64,000 nt of DNA from Coix lacryma-jobi var. lacryma-jobi (Eukaryota > Streptophyta > Magnoliopsida > Poales > Poaceae), in contig CM019829.1 in assembly GCA_009763385.1 (NCBI GenBank), positions 38,481,705 to 38,545,704 of the forward strand, in the 5' to 3' direction. Made by a program: the position numbers and the translations under genes. Positions 24,184 to 36,235 of this stretch are shown piece after piece. Below the pieces are notes generated by a model. The model saw nothing but the letters and a program-made list of their open reading frames with translations. It ran no database searches and had not been told where the DNA came from. Positions within the stretch are counted from its first letter, which is position 1, and each line of letters opens with the position of its first letter.

Positions 24184-24196
24184 CTAGGGGGGCCTG
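24184..24196 (+). other. Polypurine-like tract of C
   Basis: CTAGGGGGGCCTG lies immediately upstream of the 3' LTR start TGTTAACAC. G-rich tracts of this form are typical of Tat-like Gypsy elements. Confidence 0.65.
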
Positions 24197-26066
24197 TGTT
24201 AACACTGGATTTTGGTCAACATTGAGAAGATGACAGGTGGACCCAATGAGCAGTGAGAAGAGCATTCGGTAGACGGACAAGCGGTCGGTTACTCCATTCA
24301 GAAAATAGATATGGCAAGAGAAGCCGATCACGAGGATAATCGACCATGACCGTGACAGATTAAACGAGTATTCAAGAAGCCAGAGGGGTCTGATCTCATT
24401 GGCCAGGAGTTGGATTTGGTGGCGTTGTGATGTGGCAAGCAAGCAAAGAAGGCAATTTAAATATAAATATATATAAAGCATGCACATCTCAACGTCCAGT
24501 TCTATATTTAGCATAAATGGCTTCACAATGAAGGAAAGGCTAGAAGACGGCGTGCATGTCCAGTGTGCAGAGATGGGCGTATGAGGCATTCGGCAAGTAC
24601 CCATGCGGTCGGCTAGTTTCCAAGGATTCGGCAACTACTCATGCGGTCGGCTATTCTGAGAAAAGGGAGTTTCCATTGAAACGATGGAAGCAAGAGCCGA
24701 TCAGGCAACAAAATTGCGACAATTAAGGCAATGAAGATTCTGAAAGGAGTTAAAGGCCAAGAATATTGTATTTTCCTTTAATATTTCATAGTCGTGTCCT
24801 CTTAGGACTTGTATTGCGTCCAGGGTATAAATATAAACCCTTGGCTATAGTAAAAAGTGTTCACAACCACATCAATACAAACCGGCCCCGTGCCATCTTC
24901 GAGTCCCTAAGTCGTGTCGTCGAGTTCTTCGAGAGGAAACATCGATCCGTCGACCTCCGTAAGTACCGGCAACCTTGTTATCATGTCTAGTATCATGCGG
25001 TGGATTTAGATATGATGCAAGTAGTCTCGTATGTTAAGCTTAGTATCGTGCGGCGGATTTAAGCTTATGACGGGACGTTTTTGCTTATGCCTTGTATCGT
25101 GCGGCGGATTAAGACATGAGTAAAAATAGTTATCGGCTCTATTAGATTTGGCAGATCTAGTAGATTCATTAAGTTATCATGTGTTATGTGTTTTATTTAT
25201 TTAATTCCTGTAACACTCTTTTGCCCAATCTAGATTGATCTCTATTCGGCCTCGTTTCACAAGTTTGCTTGTGCTTTGCTAATCATAAGATCATGATGGC
25301 CGGATCAGCTTTCAATCTAGGTTGTTACATGTTGCGGGTTCATACATGTTAATCATGTTTAGGCTTTGATAGAGCTGGGTACCGTGCGGCAAGTGCAGGT
25401 TTTAGATTAGTTTAATCATGTTTTGCTTGTATGTTCCTTCTTCATGGACCCCGGTTCGGTTAGTTTGCCGACTCTGGTTAAGCTTACATGAGTAATGGGT
25501 TTTTATAGATCTGTTCAGATATATGTATGCTTTTAGCTTCTTATAATTAGATCGTATCATGCGGTGGATTAATCTAATTATAAGGAGTGGTGTGGACTTA
25601 TAGCAAGTGGTATCATGCGGGGGATTAGCTTTGCTTGAGTTTATACTTGACGGGTTCATGAAGGCTAAACGTGCGGCAGATTAGTTGGATTAGCCTATGC
25701 ATATGTTATTTGAATAGATTTATATTTACAAATTACCCTTTTACCCTTCTGTTATTCATGTGTTTGGCATTCAACATGTTTATGAGCTCCATCTTTATAC
25801 TTGCCGAATGACATTATAAACCTGTTTTCGACAAACAGCTTTCATAGCTGTGTGCCGTCATGATTGGCTTTCAAAGCCGTACATATGGAACTGCCTGGTC
25901 TCACCCAGCATGTTCCAAGGTATTCTCATATTTTTATCCCTTGTTGGTTTTCAGGTCAAACCGACTGGCACGCTTCCGAATTCGGAATACTCCGGGCACC
26001 CATTTGAAGCCAGCCTCGTTCGGCTTGTTGTGTGCCTAGCGCAGGGCGTCACGTTTTGCGTCAACA
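24197..26066 (+). mobile_element. 3' LTR of C
   Basis: 1870 bp, TGTTAACACTGG to GCGTCAACA, uninterrupted. TATAAATATAA at 24826-24836. It is the reference copy that shows where D1 entered the 5' LTR. Confidence 0.93.
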
Positions 26067-26071
26067 ACACC

Positions 26072-26835
26072 CATTTGAAAAAGTTTAAACCCTTTGGATG
26101 CAGAAAAGCCAAGAGTATTCTAATTGCCTCCAAACGAGCTACAAGAGCAAAAGTCTCCTCATAGTCTATCCCCTCCTTCTGACTATACCCCTGGGCTACA
26201 AGTCTGGCCTTGTTTCTCACAATGTGGCCATCCTCTCCTTGTTTGTTTTTGAAAACCCATTTTGTTCCAATAGGGTGACACTCAGGAGGAAGTGGAACCA
26301 AAACGCAAACCTGATTTCTTTCAAAATTTTCTAACTCCTCATGCATGGCATTAACCCAATCTGGATTAGATAAAGCATGTCCAACATCTCGGGGTTCAAA
26401 ATCAGCAACAAATGCAGAATGAGCAAAGTGAGAGATTTGTTGTGACCTTGACCGAGTGACATGTTCGTCGATGCCGTCGATCATCTGTTGAGGCGGGTGT
26501 TGGCGTTGAATGTGTCGTGGCGCCTCCCGAGCTGAAGAAACCTCCCCCTCAACAGCAGCTGGTGCCTCCTCGGGTACAAAAGGTACAGCCCGAGGTGGCG
26601 GATCCCACGGCCCCCAAGTAGTCGACGAAGAGGGGTTGGGGCCGTGAGTCGTCGTAGTTGAAGCCGATGCTTGCGGCACAGCAGGTGGATGTGGTGCTGG
26701 ATCATCCATCCCTTCAGCACCCTCGTCCTCATCATCAAAAAGAGGCTCGCCAACCTCATGATCACCTGCACACTCAAAACGAGAAGAACGACAAACCATG
26801 GTCTCGTCGAAGGTGACATCGGATGTCTCAATGAC
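26072..26835 (-). pseudogene. Element B reverse transcriptase, N-terminal part, with linker
   Basis: The linker is acidic and Pro-rich, followed by the start of reverse transcriptase (DWVNAMHEELENF, IGTKWVFKNKQ, ARLVAQGYSQKEGIDYEETF). Near 26106 one base is missing compared with the family, which shifts the frame just before the C insertion at 26067. A TGA at 26836-26838 separates it from the integrase end in the same frame. Confidence 0.9.
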
Positions 26836-26838
26836 TCA

Positions 26839-28130
26839 GTTAGTATCAAGGTTAAGTACACGATATGCACGAGTATGAGTGCCATAACCCAAAAATACAC
26901 CGTCAGAAGAATGAGACTCAAATTTGTCCAGGTTGCTTTTCTTAAGTATAAAACAATGGCAACCAAAAACTCTAAAGTAACTCACTTTGGGCTGTTTTCC
27001 AAAACGCAACTCATAAGAAGTCTTTTTCAAGAAAGCTCAGAGAAAAATGCGATTGGAAATATAGCATGCAGTGTTCATAGCTTTGGCCCAATATCGCCTA
27101 GGAGTCCTATGCTCATCGAGCATCGTCCTGGCCATCTCTACAAGGGTCCGATTCTTTCTCTCTACAACACCATTTTGTGGCGGTGTGTAGGGGGAAGAAA
27201 ACTGATGCTCCAAGCCCAAAGAGTTACAAAACTTCTCAAAGTCTGATTTCTTGAATTCGGAACCATTATCACTACGAATAGCTCGCATCGAGTTCAAAGG
27301 GAACTCGTTCTGAAGACGCAAAATTAGATTGCGAGCAAAAGAAAAAGTCTCAGTCTTCTCAGTCAAAAAGAAGACCCACGAATATCTCGAAAAGCCATCA
27401 ACAACAACAAGCACATACCACTTCCCCCCAACCGAGCTCACCCGAGCCGGACCAACAAGGCCCATGTGTAAAAGCTCTCCAGGGCGCTTGGTCATAACTT
27501 GATTCACAGGATGGTGGGGAGCGGCAACCATCTTCCCATGTCTACAAGTATGGCAAACAAGATCCTTCTCCATGCTCAACTTGGGCAATCCTCGGATTAG
27601 GCCAAGTGAGCTAAGCCTTGCAAGCAAGTTGAAGCTCAAATGTCCAAGTCTCCTATGCCACTTCCAAAGATCAAAGGAGGAAGGTCCAGCCACAAGACAA
27701 TGAGAAATGCCAAAACACTCCGAGAAGTTCGCACGAAAGACTTTCCCAAAGCGCGAAATCAAACACACAAGATTGCCCTGAGGATCCAAAATACGACTAA
27801 GATTCGGCTTAAAATGAATCTCATAGTCAACATCAAAGAGTTGCGAAACAGAAAGAAGGTTAAAATGCAAGTTAGAAAAAAGAGCAACATCACGCAACAT
27901 AAAGTGCTCATTAACTCGCACAGACCCACGAGACAACACTTTACCTTTACTATTATCGCCGAAGGTGATAAACTCCTTTCCGGCGACTGGACTAAGACTG
28001 GAGAACCACTTGGCGTTTCCGGTCATATGCCTCGAGCACCCGGAATCCACCAACCAAACGTTCTCCAATCATTTTACCTACATCAATAAAAAGACATAGG
28101 GTGAGCATACGGTCCAACACTGGGGTAAGT
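26839..28130 (-). pseudogene. Element B protease and integrase
   Basis: The copia protease motif WLVDSGCSRHMTG is followed by integrase: HRRLGH and CHTCRHGK zinc-binding residues, then the catalytic core. The first catalytic Asp is Gly here (LLHMGLVGP instead of the usual LLHMDLVGP). The second Asp (RSDNGSEF) and the Glu (NGVVERKNRTL) are present. A TGA at 27037-27039 interrupts the frame between SNRIFL and KKTSYELRFG. A second TGA at 26836 follows NLDTN. Both sit where the family has Arg, so CGA to TGA change is likely. Confidence 0.9.
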
Positions 28131-28361
28131 AAAATAGGAATTATACCAGTGTTGGGCCGGCTGCTCAAAAGAACGGTTAGTAGAAAAACCATTTCTAGCA
28201 CGCCTACGGGGAAAGCGATCACCACGCTGAGGAAAACATGGTCCGCTAAGGGAAGAGCGTCCATCGCGATACTCAAAGTGCAGTGGAGGGAAACGCTCAA
28301 CAAAGCCACCGCCACGGGGTCCATAACCTACAAAAGCAGGCTCCCGCCGAGCAACACCTCC

Positions 28362-30697
28362 CTAAGGCCTAGGACCTTGAGGCACTGTACCTCTAGGCCT
28401 AGCAGCTCTCCTTTGAACATTCGGCACATGTACATCATGGAAAGGATGGTACATGTCCGCATTGTTCATCTCCCTGGCACAGCGCTCATCTCTCTTGCGC
28501 CAAAAGCAGAACTCTCTCAAGTGTCCATCTCTCTCACAGTGCTCACAATGGTACCTCATCGCTCTCATAGGGGGTTGTTGGTACTCACGGTAGTGGGTGT
28601 AGCTCACTTTGCCTTTTGTGGCATGAGCTCCTCTTGGATAGGTGGCATGGTGTCTAGCTTGTTCTTGAGGTGGTTTGGTTTTGGAGCCCATGTTTGTTTC
28701 TTGGGTGGAGCTCTCGGAGGTTCAACAAATACTCCATCCTTGGTGTTAGGCTTGAGAGGCTCTTTGGGTGGAATCTTGGTAAGCTTGGGAGTAGTGGTGG
28801 AGTTGGGCTTCTTACACGGGTTAAGACCACTCGACTCTCCAATCTTGCCAAAAGATGAAGCATCAACACCTTGAGCAAAACCTACACCTGGACCTCCAGC
28901 AGCATGCTTGAATTGGGCAATCATCATCCCAAGCTGCGGCTCACCACAAGACACCCATGACAAGATGGTCTGAAGGTATGTGTTTTCTTCCTCGGTTTGC
29001 ATCTTGTCATGCTTCACATTGGCTATCTCCATCTCCAAGCCCTCGCACAAAGCACACCTAGACACACAAGTGCTACCCGAGCTGGCCTTTTCAAGAGACA
29101 CAATCATGGCATTCTTATCTGCCAACTCGGATTGCAAGCCTGCACAAGACTTGCCCGCACCAAGCACTGAGGATCTAGCTCTAAGCTCATCCACCTCTCC
29201 AACCAAAGCAACATACTTCCCCCTCAAGGTGAGAAGGTCAGTCATGTGCTTGGAGCACATCTCACACTCATCCTCCTCAGTTACGACAACGGTGGACTTG
29301 ACAGATTCAAGCTCCTTCACCGTATCCTCCCACTTCTGCCTAAACTCCTTCCGCTCTCTAGCAGCATGCCTAAGCAGCTTATCTTGACTAAGAAGGGCGG
29401 TAGTAAGTTTCTCAACCTCAGCAGAAAGCTCGTCAGGGGTCTGAGATACCTGGGAGTTGTCGTCGTCGTTGTCGTCGTTCCGAGGGGTGTCCTCAAGCTA
29501 ACTGTCGACCTCCTTGCCGAGGGCCATGGTGCAAAAGCCCTCGTTGTCGGCGAAGAAGCAGAGACCGTTCAACTTGTCCTCGATCTTCTTCTTCTTCTCG
29601 AACTCGTCGTCGCTTGAGGAAGCGGAGTCGTCATCCGAGTCGTCGACGTCGCTGAGCGTGGCGAAGAAAGCACGCTGTTCAGCCTGGGCCTTCTCCAAGT
29701 ACTTCTTCTTGATGTACTCCTTGTTGAAGCCGCCCTTCCGCTTGTACTTCGCGGGGACGTACTTCTCCTTGCGCTTGCCGGAGTTGTACTTGTGCCCATG
29801 ATCGCCCTTCGCAAATGCTTGCTTGTTCTTCTTGGGACAGTTGGCGATGAAGTGGTCGGGGTCGCCGCACTCAAAGCATCCAGAGCATCCTCCTCCGCGG
29901 CGACGGTTCATGCGGTTGTTGTGGAACCACGAGAACCGGTTGGCAAGCAAAGCCAGCTCATCATCCCCCATGAACTCCAGCTGCTCCTCTGTGACAGAAA
30001 GAAGAGACGAGAGTGCAAAGCCTCTAGAGGTGTTAGCAGAAGAGCCAGAAAGCAAAGCCATCGACGGGCTAGAAGGATTTTCATAAGAAGCCCTCGCCAC
30101 GGCATCAATCTCACTGGAATTGAGCTTACTGAAGAGCTCATCGCACGTGAGGGTCTCATAGTTAGGCGATTCGATGATCGCCTGAACCTTAGAGTCCCAC
30201 ACCAACCGATCAAGAGTGTGTAAAAGCTTCAAAGCCCTCTCATGATCGTCGAAAGGCAACAACTCCTTGTTAGCCCTCATCCTGTTGACAATCACCTGAA
30301 AGCCAGCGAATAAACTCTCTATGCTCTCGCCAGGCATGTGTCGAAAGTTCTCATACTCTCGCTTGTGCGACTCGTAGAGGCGGGTTTTGACTTGAGTGGT
30401 TCCCTCATGGAAACGCATGAGGGTAGCCCAAATCTCCCGAGCCGTAGCGAGGTGAGAAACGCGATCAAACTCCGTCATGCTCAAACATGAGAAAAGAGCA
30501 TTACGGGCTCAGCTATTGGCATCGTGCTCATCGATCTGATGTTGAGTCGCACGAGCAGCCAAGACCACATAATCAGCAGAGTTGCAAATATCCCAAATGG
30601 AAGCACCTAAACTCTGAAGATAGACCAACATGCGTATCTTCCAATATGCATAGTTCGTCCCATCAAAGAACGGCGGTTTGCCCACGCCGCGATCCAT
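28362..30697 (-). pseudogene. Element B gag
   Basis: It starts at 30697 with PPFFDGTNYAYWKIRM, the typical copia gag start. TGA (30509-30511) and TAG (29498-29500) interrupt one frame. The first zinc knuckle CFECGDPDHFIANC is near 29850, followed by a Lys-rich and acidic tail and a coiled-coil-like segment (about 29320-28990). Near 28650 the reading shifts frame and reaches a second knuckle, CEHCERDGHLREFC (about 28510-28552). The long gag with two knuckles fits SIRE-type elements. Confidence 0.87.
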
Positions 30698-30746
30698 GTC
30701 GCCTTCTGTGGATCTGGAACCGGCTAAGGTGGAAGATCCTTAACCT

Positions 30747-30758
30747 GCTCTGATACCA
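30747..30758 (-). other. Primer-binding site of element B
   Basis: The minus strand reads TGGTATCAGAGC, two bases after the 5' LTR. This is the classic plant Copia site complementary to initiator Met tRNA. Confidence 0.92.
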
Positions 30759-31040
30759 ATTGAAGGACCGAAAGTGCTACCAGAAAGTGACCAGAGGGGG
30801 GGGGGTGAATGGGAGCTTCAAAATTTCTTTTCAGAAACTTGTTTCCACTGTCCCAAGAATCACCCCAAGAGCAAACCTAGAGCTTGCAAGTGTCCATGAC
30901 CCTAGATGTAGGGTGGATGCTTCCAAGAAGCACAGCAGGACACAATACAACCCTAGAAACCCAACACAAAAGCCAGAAATCAAAACCGACAACGGACGAA
31001 CAAGCCGCGGACGAAAATGTGCTGAAGACACAGCATCAGA

Positions 31041-31343
31041 CGCTGGCCTGCGTCCGATGGTCAGGCACCGGATGCGTCCGATGCGAAATGACCCTCTCTG
31101 GAACCTTACTGGACAGGCATCGGACGCTGGCTACAGTGAAACTCTAGCGTCCGATGCTTGACCCCCGGACGCGTCCGATGGCAACGGACGCTCTGATGGT
31201 CAGCGTCCGATGGCAACGGACGCTCTAATGGTCAGCGTCCGATGCTCCTTAAAAACGCTGTCAGATGACACGTGGCACCGGACGCGTCCGATGTGATGAA
31301 CACAGCGTCTGATGCCCCCGACTCGAGCGTCTGATGCCCCCGA
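31041..31343 (-). repeat. GCATCGGACGC palindromic array of B 5' LTR
   Basis: It is the counterpart of 5793-6066, with one additional repeat unit. Confidence 0.85.
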
Positions 31344-32125
31344 AACAGCACTGTTCTTCCGCGGATTCCACCCGATCTCCTCCGAATCAAAAGCTCTAAG
31401 GCTTAGACTTGGTATGAGGAGTTCCAAGGGAGTTAGTGAGCTATCCCAAAGAGATCATGGCTCGAACCTAACTCCAAATCGGTGAATCAAAAGAATTCGG
31501 GGGAAAAGGAGCAAAACTCGATTCGAAATAAAAATTGACTGATCTACTAGCTCGTGAGGTTAGAGGTGAATTCCTTTGGTGGAAAGAAGTGCCTCACGAT
31601 CTAGAACAACTCAGTTCAAATGGAATCAAAAGAGATGCAACGAGTAGGGAGATCGATCACCGGGAAAATCGTGGAGAAAAGCAACCCGCGAAGAACAACA
31701 CCAAAACGCGAATCACAACCACGAATTTGCAACCGTGTGTCTACCACACGCTACAACAGTGATATTATGGTCTCACTTCCTCAAAATCTCATGAACACAG
31801 AGATATGATTGTCTTCTCTGTGGATCTCAGTTGCTACAGCAGAGGATTGGGAGAGCAGGAAAACCCTAGAAGGCAAAGAGCAAATGACTAAGATAATTTG
31901 GGAGGTGGGTGTCTCCCCCTACTTATACTAATTCTAATTCCCACTCTGCCACTAACTAATTACAGAGCGAACCAGCTAAACCCTAGGGTTATTCTGGACC
32001 AACACGTGGTAGGTGGTGATCCAACGGCCATGCCCGCATAACTGGTAGCGTTGCCTCGACGCAACCTCACCGATTTCCGCCACGTGCCGCCACCGCTCTG
32101 CTTGTCCTTTTCATGGACTTCGCCC

Positions 32126-32400
32126 CCCGGTTTTAAGGCCCAAACCGAGAAACCAGCCTTCACGATCAACCCCCGGTTTTGAGGCCCAAACCGGGAAACC
32201 AGCCATCCATCGCCTGAGTTTTGTGGCCCAAACTCAGAAACCTGCAGCGCCCAAGTTTTGAGGCCCAAACCTGGAAACCGTCCTCAGCCCGAGTTTTGTG
32301 GCCCAAACTCGGCAAACCCGTCGCACCCAGGTTTTGTGGCCCAAACCTAAAAACCGTCCACCCGATGGTTTTTCTGTGGCTCAACCATCAAACCGAGCCG
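32126..32400 (-). repeat. Hairpin array of B 5' LTR
   Basis: It has the same order of hairpins as 6846-7125. A few stems have become mismatched, for example CCAAGTTT opposite AAACCTGG. Confidence 0.85.
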
Positions 32401-32744
32401 TAGAGGGGATGCACCGCCCGTGCACCCCGTCCACCGACACATGTCCCCAGGTCCTCGACCCAAGCAACACTGTGCCCCGCAAGTCTCCGCTCATCGTTGT
32501 CCCAGGCTGTCAGCCACCACAGCTGATCCTCAGGCCACCGGTCCCTCAGTCCAAGCCTCACGTCCGCCCTTCACCGCTCCCGGTCCGTTGGCACGGCACG
32601 TCTCTACTTGACCTTCACCTTGCCTTCGATCACTGTATCCGTGCTCAACACCTGCACAACACAAGCCAAAGAACATGCACATCAAACCAGTTGACAATCA
32701 CTCATCACTCAAGACTCGGCATACACCCATGTATCCGCAGATTG

Positions 32745-32858
32745 CCACTTGAATTGATTGAATTGAACATTCTTGAATCCCCAGTCATATATTGAGTGCA
32801 CCCACTATCAAGCACCCAATGCCTTCCTCTAGCTTTATAGTTGACCTACAAGAACAAA
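32745..32858 (-). pseudogene. Element A protease start, cut by B
   Basis: The minus strand encodes RHWVLDSGCTQYMTGD, with the catalytic DSG at 32801-32809, and is broken at 32744 by B. The reading resumes at 5512 (GFDSITFGD), which confirms that 5513-32744 is an insertion with one GATTG copy. Confidence 0.88.
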
Positions 32859-34882
32859 TCAATTCTTTTTAGGTACCCAAACCTTTTTGGGTCCTCCAAG
32901 GTTAGTGACCAAACTCTTTGGTACCCAAATGGCTTTCTTCTTTGAGCCCACAATTGGTGCACCAATGAATTTAGCTTTCACACCATTAACACCCTTGGTA
33001 AGCATATAAAAAGAATCAAATTGAATAGAGGATACATTAGCATTCTTGTTCTTGTTCTTGCAATATTGCTCTACATGCCCACTTTGCTTACATCTAGTGC
33101 AAAACCGACCATTGCTCTTCACAAAACTAGTTTTGTGAGTAGCAAAAGCCGCCTTGCTATTCTTGGGGGTATAGCCCAATCCCTCTTTGTTGAGAGAAAA
33201 GCGTTGGCTACCCAAGCACTTAAGCAAGCGGGCCTCACCACCATAGGCATTGCCTAAAGCGTGAGTGAGCTCATTTACTTCCCTCTTCAATGTCTCGTTC
33301 TCAACCATGAGTGAGGCGTCACAAGTGAAGCCATCATCCATAGATGAAGTAGTAGTGGTAGATGATAAGCTACATGAAGGGTTAGTAGGAGCAATAAAAA
33401 TAGCCTTATAGAATGATTCATCAATTATATCACAAGTTATGCCTATGTCACATGTTTGAACCACATACTCAATTTTAGCTTGATCAATAAGTGAGGAGTG
33501 AGCTTTCTTAAGCTTAGTGTGAGCATTGCCAAGCTCCTCATGGGCTTCCACTAGCCTCTCATGAGTAGCATTGAGCTCCTCAAAGGATTGCTCAAGAGCT
33601 TTTAATCTCTTTTGCAATTCTTTGCACTCCTTTCTCTTTTTATCAAAATGTTCTCTAGCATCATCAAGCATTTCAATTAATTCATCTTTAGTGAGTTCTT
33701 CATCATCACTATCATCATCATCGGATTGTACCTTATTGGCCTTAGCCATGAAGCATGATGGAGTGTCGAAGATAGACTGCTTGTCATTGACAGCAATGCT
33801 TGCAAGAGCCTTCTTCTTGCTTGTATTGCGGTCATCATCATCACTATCACTTGTGGAAGCATCACTATCCCAAGTGACCACATATGAGTGACCCTTCTTC
33901 TTCTTTGTGTAGTTCTTCTTTTCTTTCTTCTCCTTCTTCTTGCCCTTCTCATTGTCATCATCATCATTCTCACTATTGTAGGGACATTGAGCAACAAGAT
34001 GGTCCTTGGTACCGCACTTGAAGCACCTCCTTGGTTCTTCTTTGTTCTTGGATGAGGACTTCTTCCTTCTTGTCTGGTACCCTTTCTTTTTCATGAATTT
34101 GCCAAATCTCTTGACAAATAGAGCCATTTCTTCATCTTCATCATCGCAAGCAATAGAACAATCATCTTCACTTGATTCTTCCTTCTTAGTTTTTCCCTTG
34201 CTCTTAGTCTTGGATGATGATGTGGCCTTGAATGCCACACTCTTCTTCTTCTCATCCTTCTTTACCTCTTGATCATTCTCATCTCTATAGGTGTCGTCGG
34301 TCATCACATCTCCAAGTGCTTGGTTTGGTGTCATAGTGTCCAAACCGCTCCTCACAAGCAATGTGACCAACATACCAAATCTCTTGGGAAGACATCTCAA
34401 GAATTTATGAGAGAAGTCTTTGTCCTTCACCTCTTCTCCAAGTGCTTTGAGATCATTGACAAGCACTTGAAGCATATGGAACATCTTCGGTACACACTCT
34501 CATCTTCATTTATCTTGAAGCTAGCAAACTTTTCTTTGAGAATGTTTGCCTTTGCTCCTTTCACTGCTTGAGTGCCCTCAAATGATTCTTCTAATTTCTT
34601 CCAAGCATCATACGCCATCTCCAAATTCTTGATTTGCTCAAATACCCTCTCATCAATGACATCATGAATAGCACTAAGAGCAATGTCATTGTTTTGCATC
34701 TTTTCTTCTTCGGCGGGGGTGAGTCTCTCTGGGTTTGCAATCTCAATCTTGACATCTTCAACTTGCCATATCTTTCTATTGATTGACTTTATGTGAGTGG
34801 TCATCTTTGCCTTCCAATAGCCATAGTTGGTGCCATCAAATTGGGGTGGCCTTTTGGTGTTGTTGATTTGAGCCATTTTCAC
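32859..34882 (-). pseudogene. Element A gag
   Basis: It starts MKMAQINNTKRPPQFDGTNY at 34882. A frameshift near 34484 moves the reading to a second frame that stays open to 32859. That frame has the CFKCGTKDHLVAQC knuckle near 34010, long Lys- and Asp-rich stretches, a coiled-coil-like region (about 33450-33650) and a second knuckle, CTRCKQSGHVEQYC, near 33070. Confidence 0.88.
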
Positions 34883-35183
34883 ACCGAAGGTTGTTAAGCC
34901 TCAAATTAAAGGTAACTGAAGGACCAAAAGTGCTACCAGAAAGCGATCAGAGGGGGGTGAATGGGAGCTTCAAATTTCTTTTCAGAAACTTGTTGCTACT
35001 ATTCCGAGAATCAACCCCAAGAGCAAACCTAGAGCTTGCAAGTGTCCACGACCCTAGATGTAGGGTGGATGCTTCCAAGAAGCACAGCGGGACACTACAC
35101 AACTCTAGAAACCCAACACAAAAGCCAGAAATCAAAACCGGCAAAGTACGAGCGAACCGCAGACGAAACGGAGCAGAAACACC

Positions 35184-35459
35184 TGCATCGGAAGCTGGCC
35201 TGCTTCCGATGGCCAAACAACGGAAGCGTCAGATGCAAACAGGGCCTCTCGGGAACCTTACTAGACTGGCATCGGAAGCTGCTACAGTAAAGCCCTAGCT
35301 ACCGATGCTAGACCTCCAAAGCGTCCGATGGCAACGGATGCACCGATGGTCAGCGTCCGATGCGCTCCTTAGAAAATACTGTCAGACAACATGTGGCATC
35401 GGATGCTTCCGATGTGAAGAACGCATCATCCGATGGTCCTGACGTCAGCGTCTGATGCC
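35184..35459 (-). repeat. GCATCGGAAGC palindromic array of S2
   Basis: A diverged variant of the B array: GCATCGGAAGCTGGCCTGCTTCCGATG is spread over its first part, and copies further along return to GCGTCCGATG. Confidence 0.8.
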
Positions 35460-36235
35460 CCCGACACAGCACAGTTCTTTCGCGGATTCAACCCGATCTC
35501 CTCCGAATCAAAAGCTCTAAGGCTTAGACTTGGTATGAGGAGTTCCAAGGGAGTTAGTGAGCTATCCCAAAGAGATCATGGCTCGAACCTAACTCCAAAT
35601 CGGTGAATCGGAAGAATTCGAGGGAAAGATGCAAAACTCGATCCGAAACAAAAATCGACCGATCTACTAGCTCGTGAGGTTAGAGATAAATTCCTTTGGT
35701 GGAAAGATGCGCCTCACAATCTAGAACAACTCAGTTCAAACGGAATCGCAAAAGATGAACCGAGTAGGGAGATCGACCAACGGGAAAATCGTGGAGAAAA
35801 AGCAAAACGCGAAGAACAACTCCAAAACGTGAATCACAGCCACCAATTGCAATCGTGTGGCTACCACACGCTACAACAGTGAGATTACGGTCTCACTTCC
35901 TCAAAATCTCCATTACACAGAGGTATGGTTCTCTGCGGATCTCAGTTGCTACAGCAGGGGATTGGGAGAGCAGGAAAACCTAGAAGGCATAGAGCAAATG
36001 ATTAAGATAGGATAGGAGGTGGGTGTCTCCCTCTACTTATCCTAATTCTAATTCCCACTCTACCCCTAACTAATTACAGAGCGAACCAGCCAAACCCTAA
36101 GGTTATTCTGGACCAACTCTTGGTAGGTGGTGATCCGACGGCCACGCCCGCACAACTGGTAGCGTTGCCTCAACGCAACCTCACCGATTGCCGCCACGTG
36201 CCGCCACCGCTCTGCTTGTCCTTTTCCCGGACTTC

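Larger units (their letters stand above)
10354..26066 (+). mobile_element. Element C: non-autonomous Tat-like LTR retrotransposon with nested D1, D2 and an inverted LTR
   Basis: Target duplication ACACC lies at 10349-10353 and 26067-26071, and removing C restores B's reverse transcriptase around QMGVKSAF. The LTRs are both exactly 1870 bp once D1 and one TGTGG copy are removed from the left one. Primer-binding site at the left and G-rich tract at the right give + orientation. The internal region, without D2 and the inverted LTR, is about 2.6 kb and shows no gag, protease, reverse transcriptase, RNase H or integrase. The LTR and primer-binding site resemble those of E. Confidence 0.9.
5513..32739 (-). 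mobile_element. Copia element B (SIRE-like), nearly full length, disrupted by element C
   Basis: The ends are TG and CA at the outer LTR borders, with target duplication GATTG on both sides (5508-5512 and 32740-32744). The primer-binding site lies beside the right LTR and the polypurine tract beside the left LTR, so B is transcribed right to left. Order: 5' LTR 30761-32739, gag, protease, integrase, reverse transcriptase (split by C), RNase H, long non-coding 3' region, 3' LTR 5513-7459. Removing C leaves about 11.5 kb. Its ORFs hold several nonsense codons and frameshifts. Confidence 0.93.
30761..32739 (-). mobile_element. 5' LTR of element B
   Basis: 1979 bp, 32 bp longer than the 3' LTR. 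The excess is mostly an extra palindromic unit near 31185-31240 (GCGTCCGATGGCAACGGACG repeated). Palindromic array about 31041-31343, TATA-like site 31920-31927, hairpin array about 32126-32400. Confidence 0.93.

Noticed and set aside
34883..34916. Element A lacking a primer-binding site next to its gag
   Set aside because: The site is present at 36856-36871; the solo LTR S2 with duplication GTAAC was inserted between it and gag.
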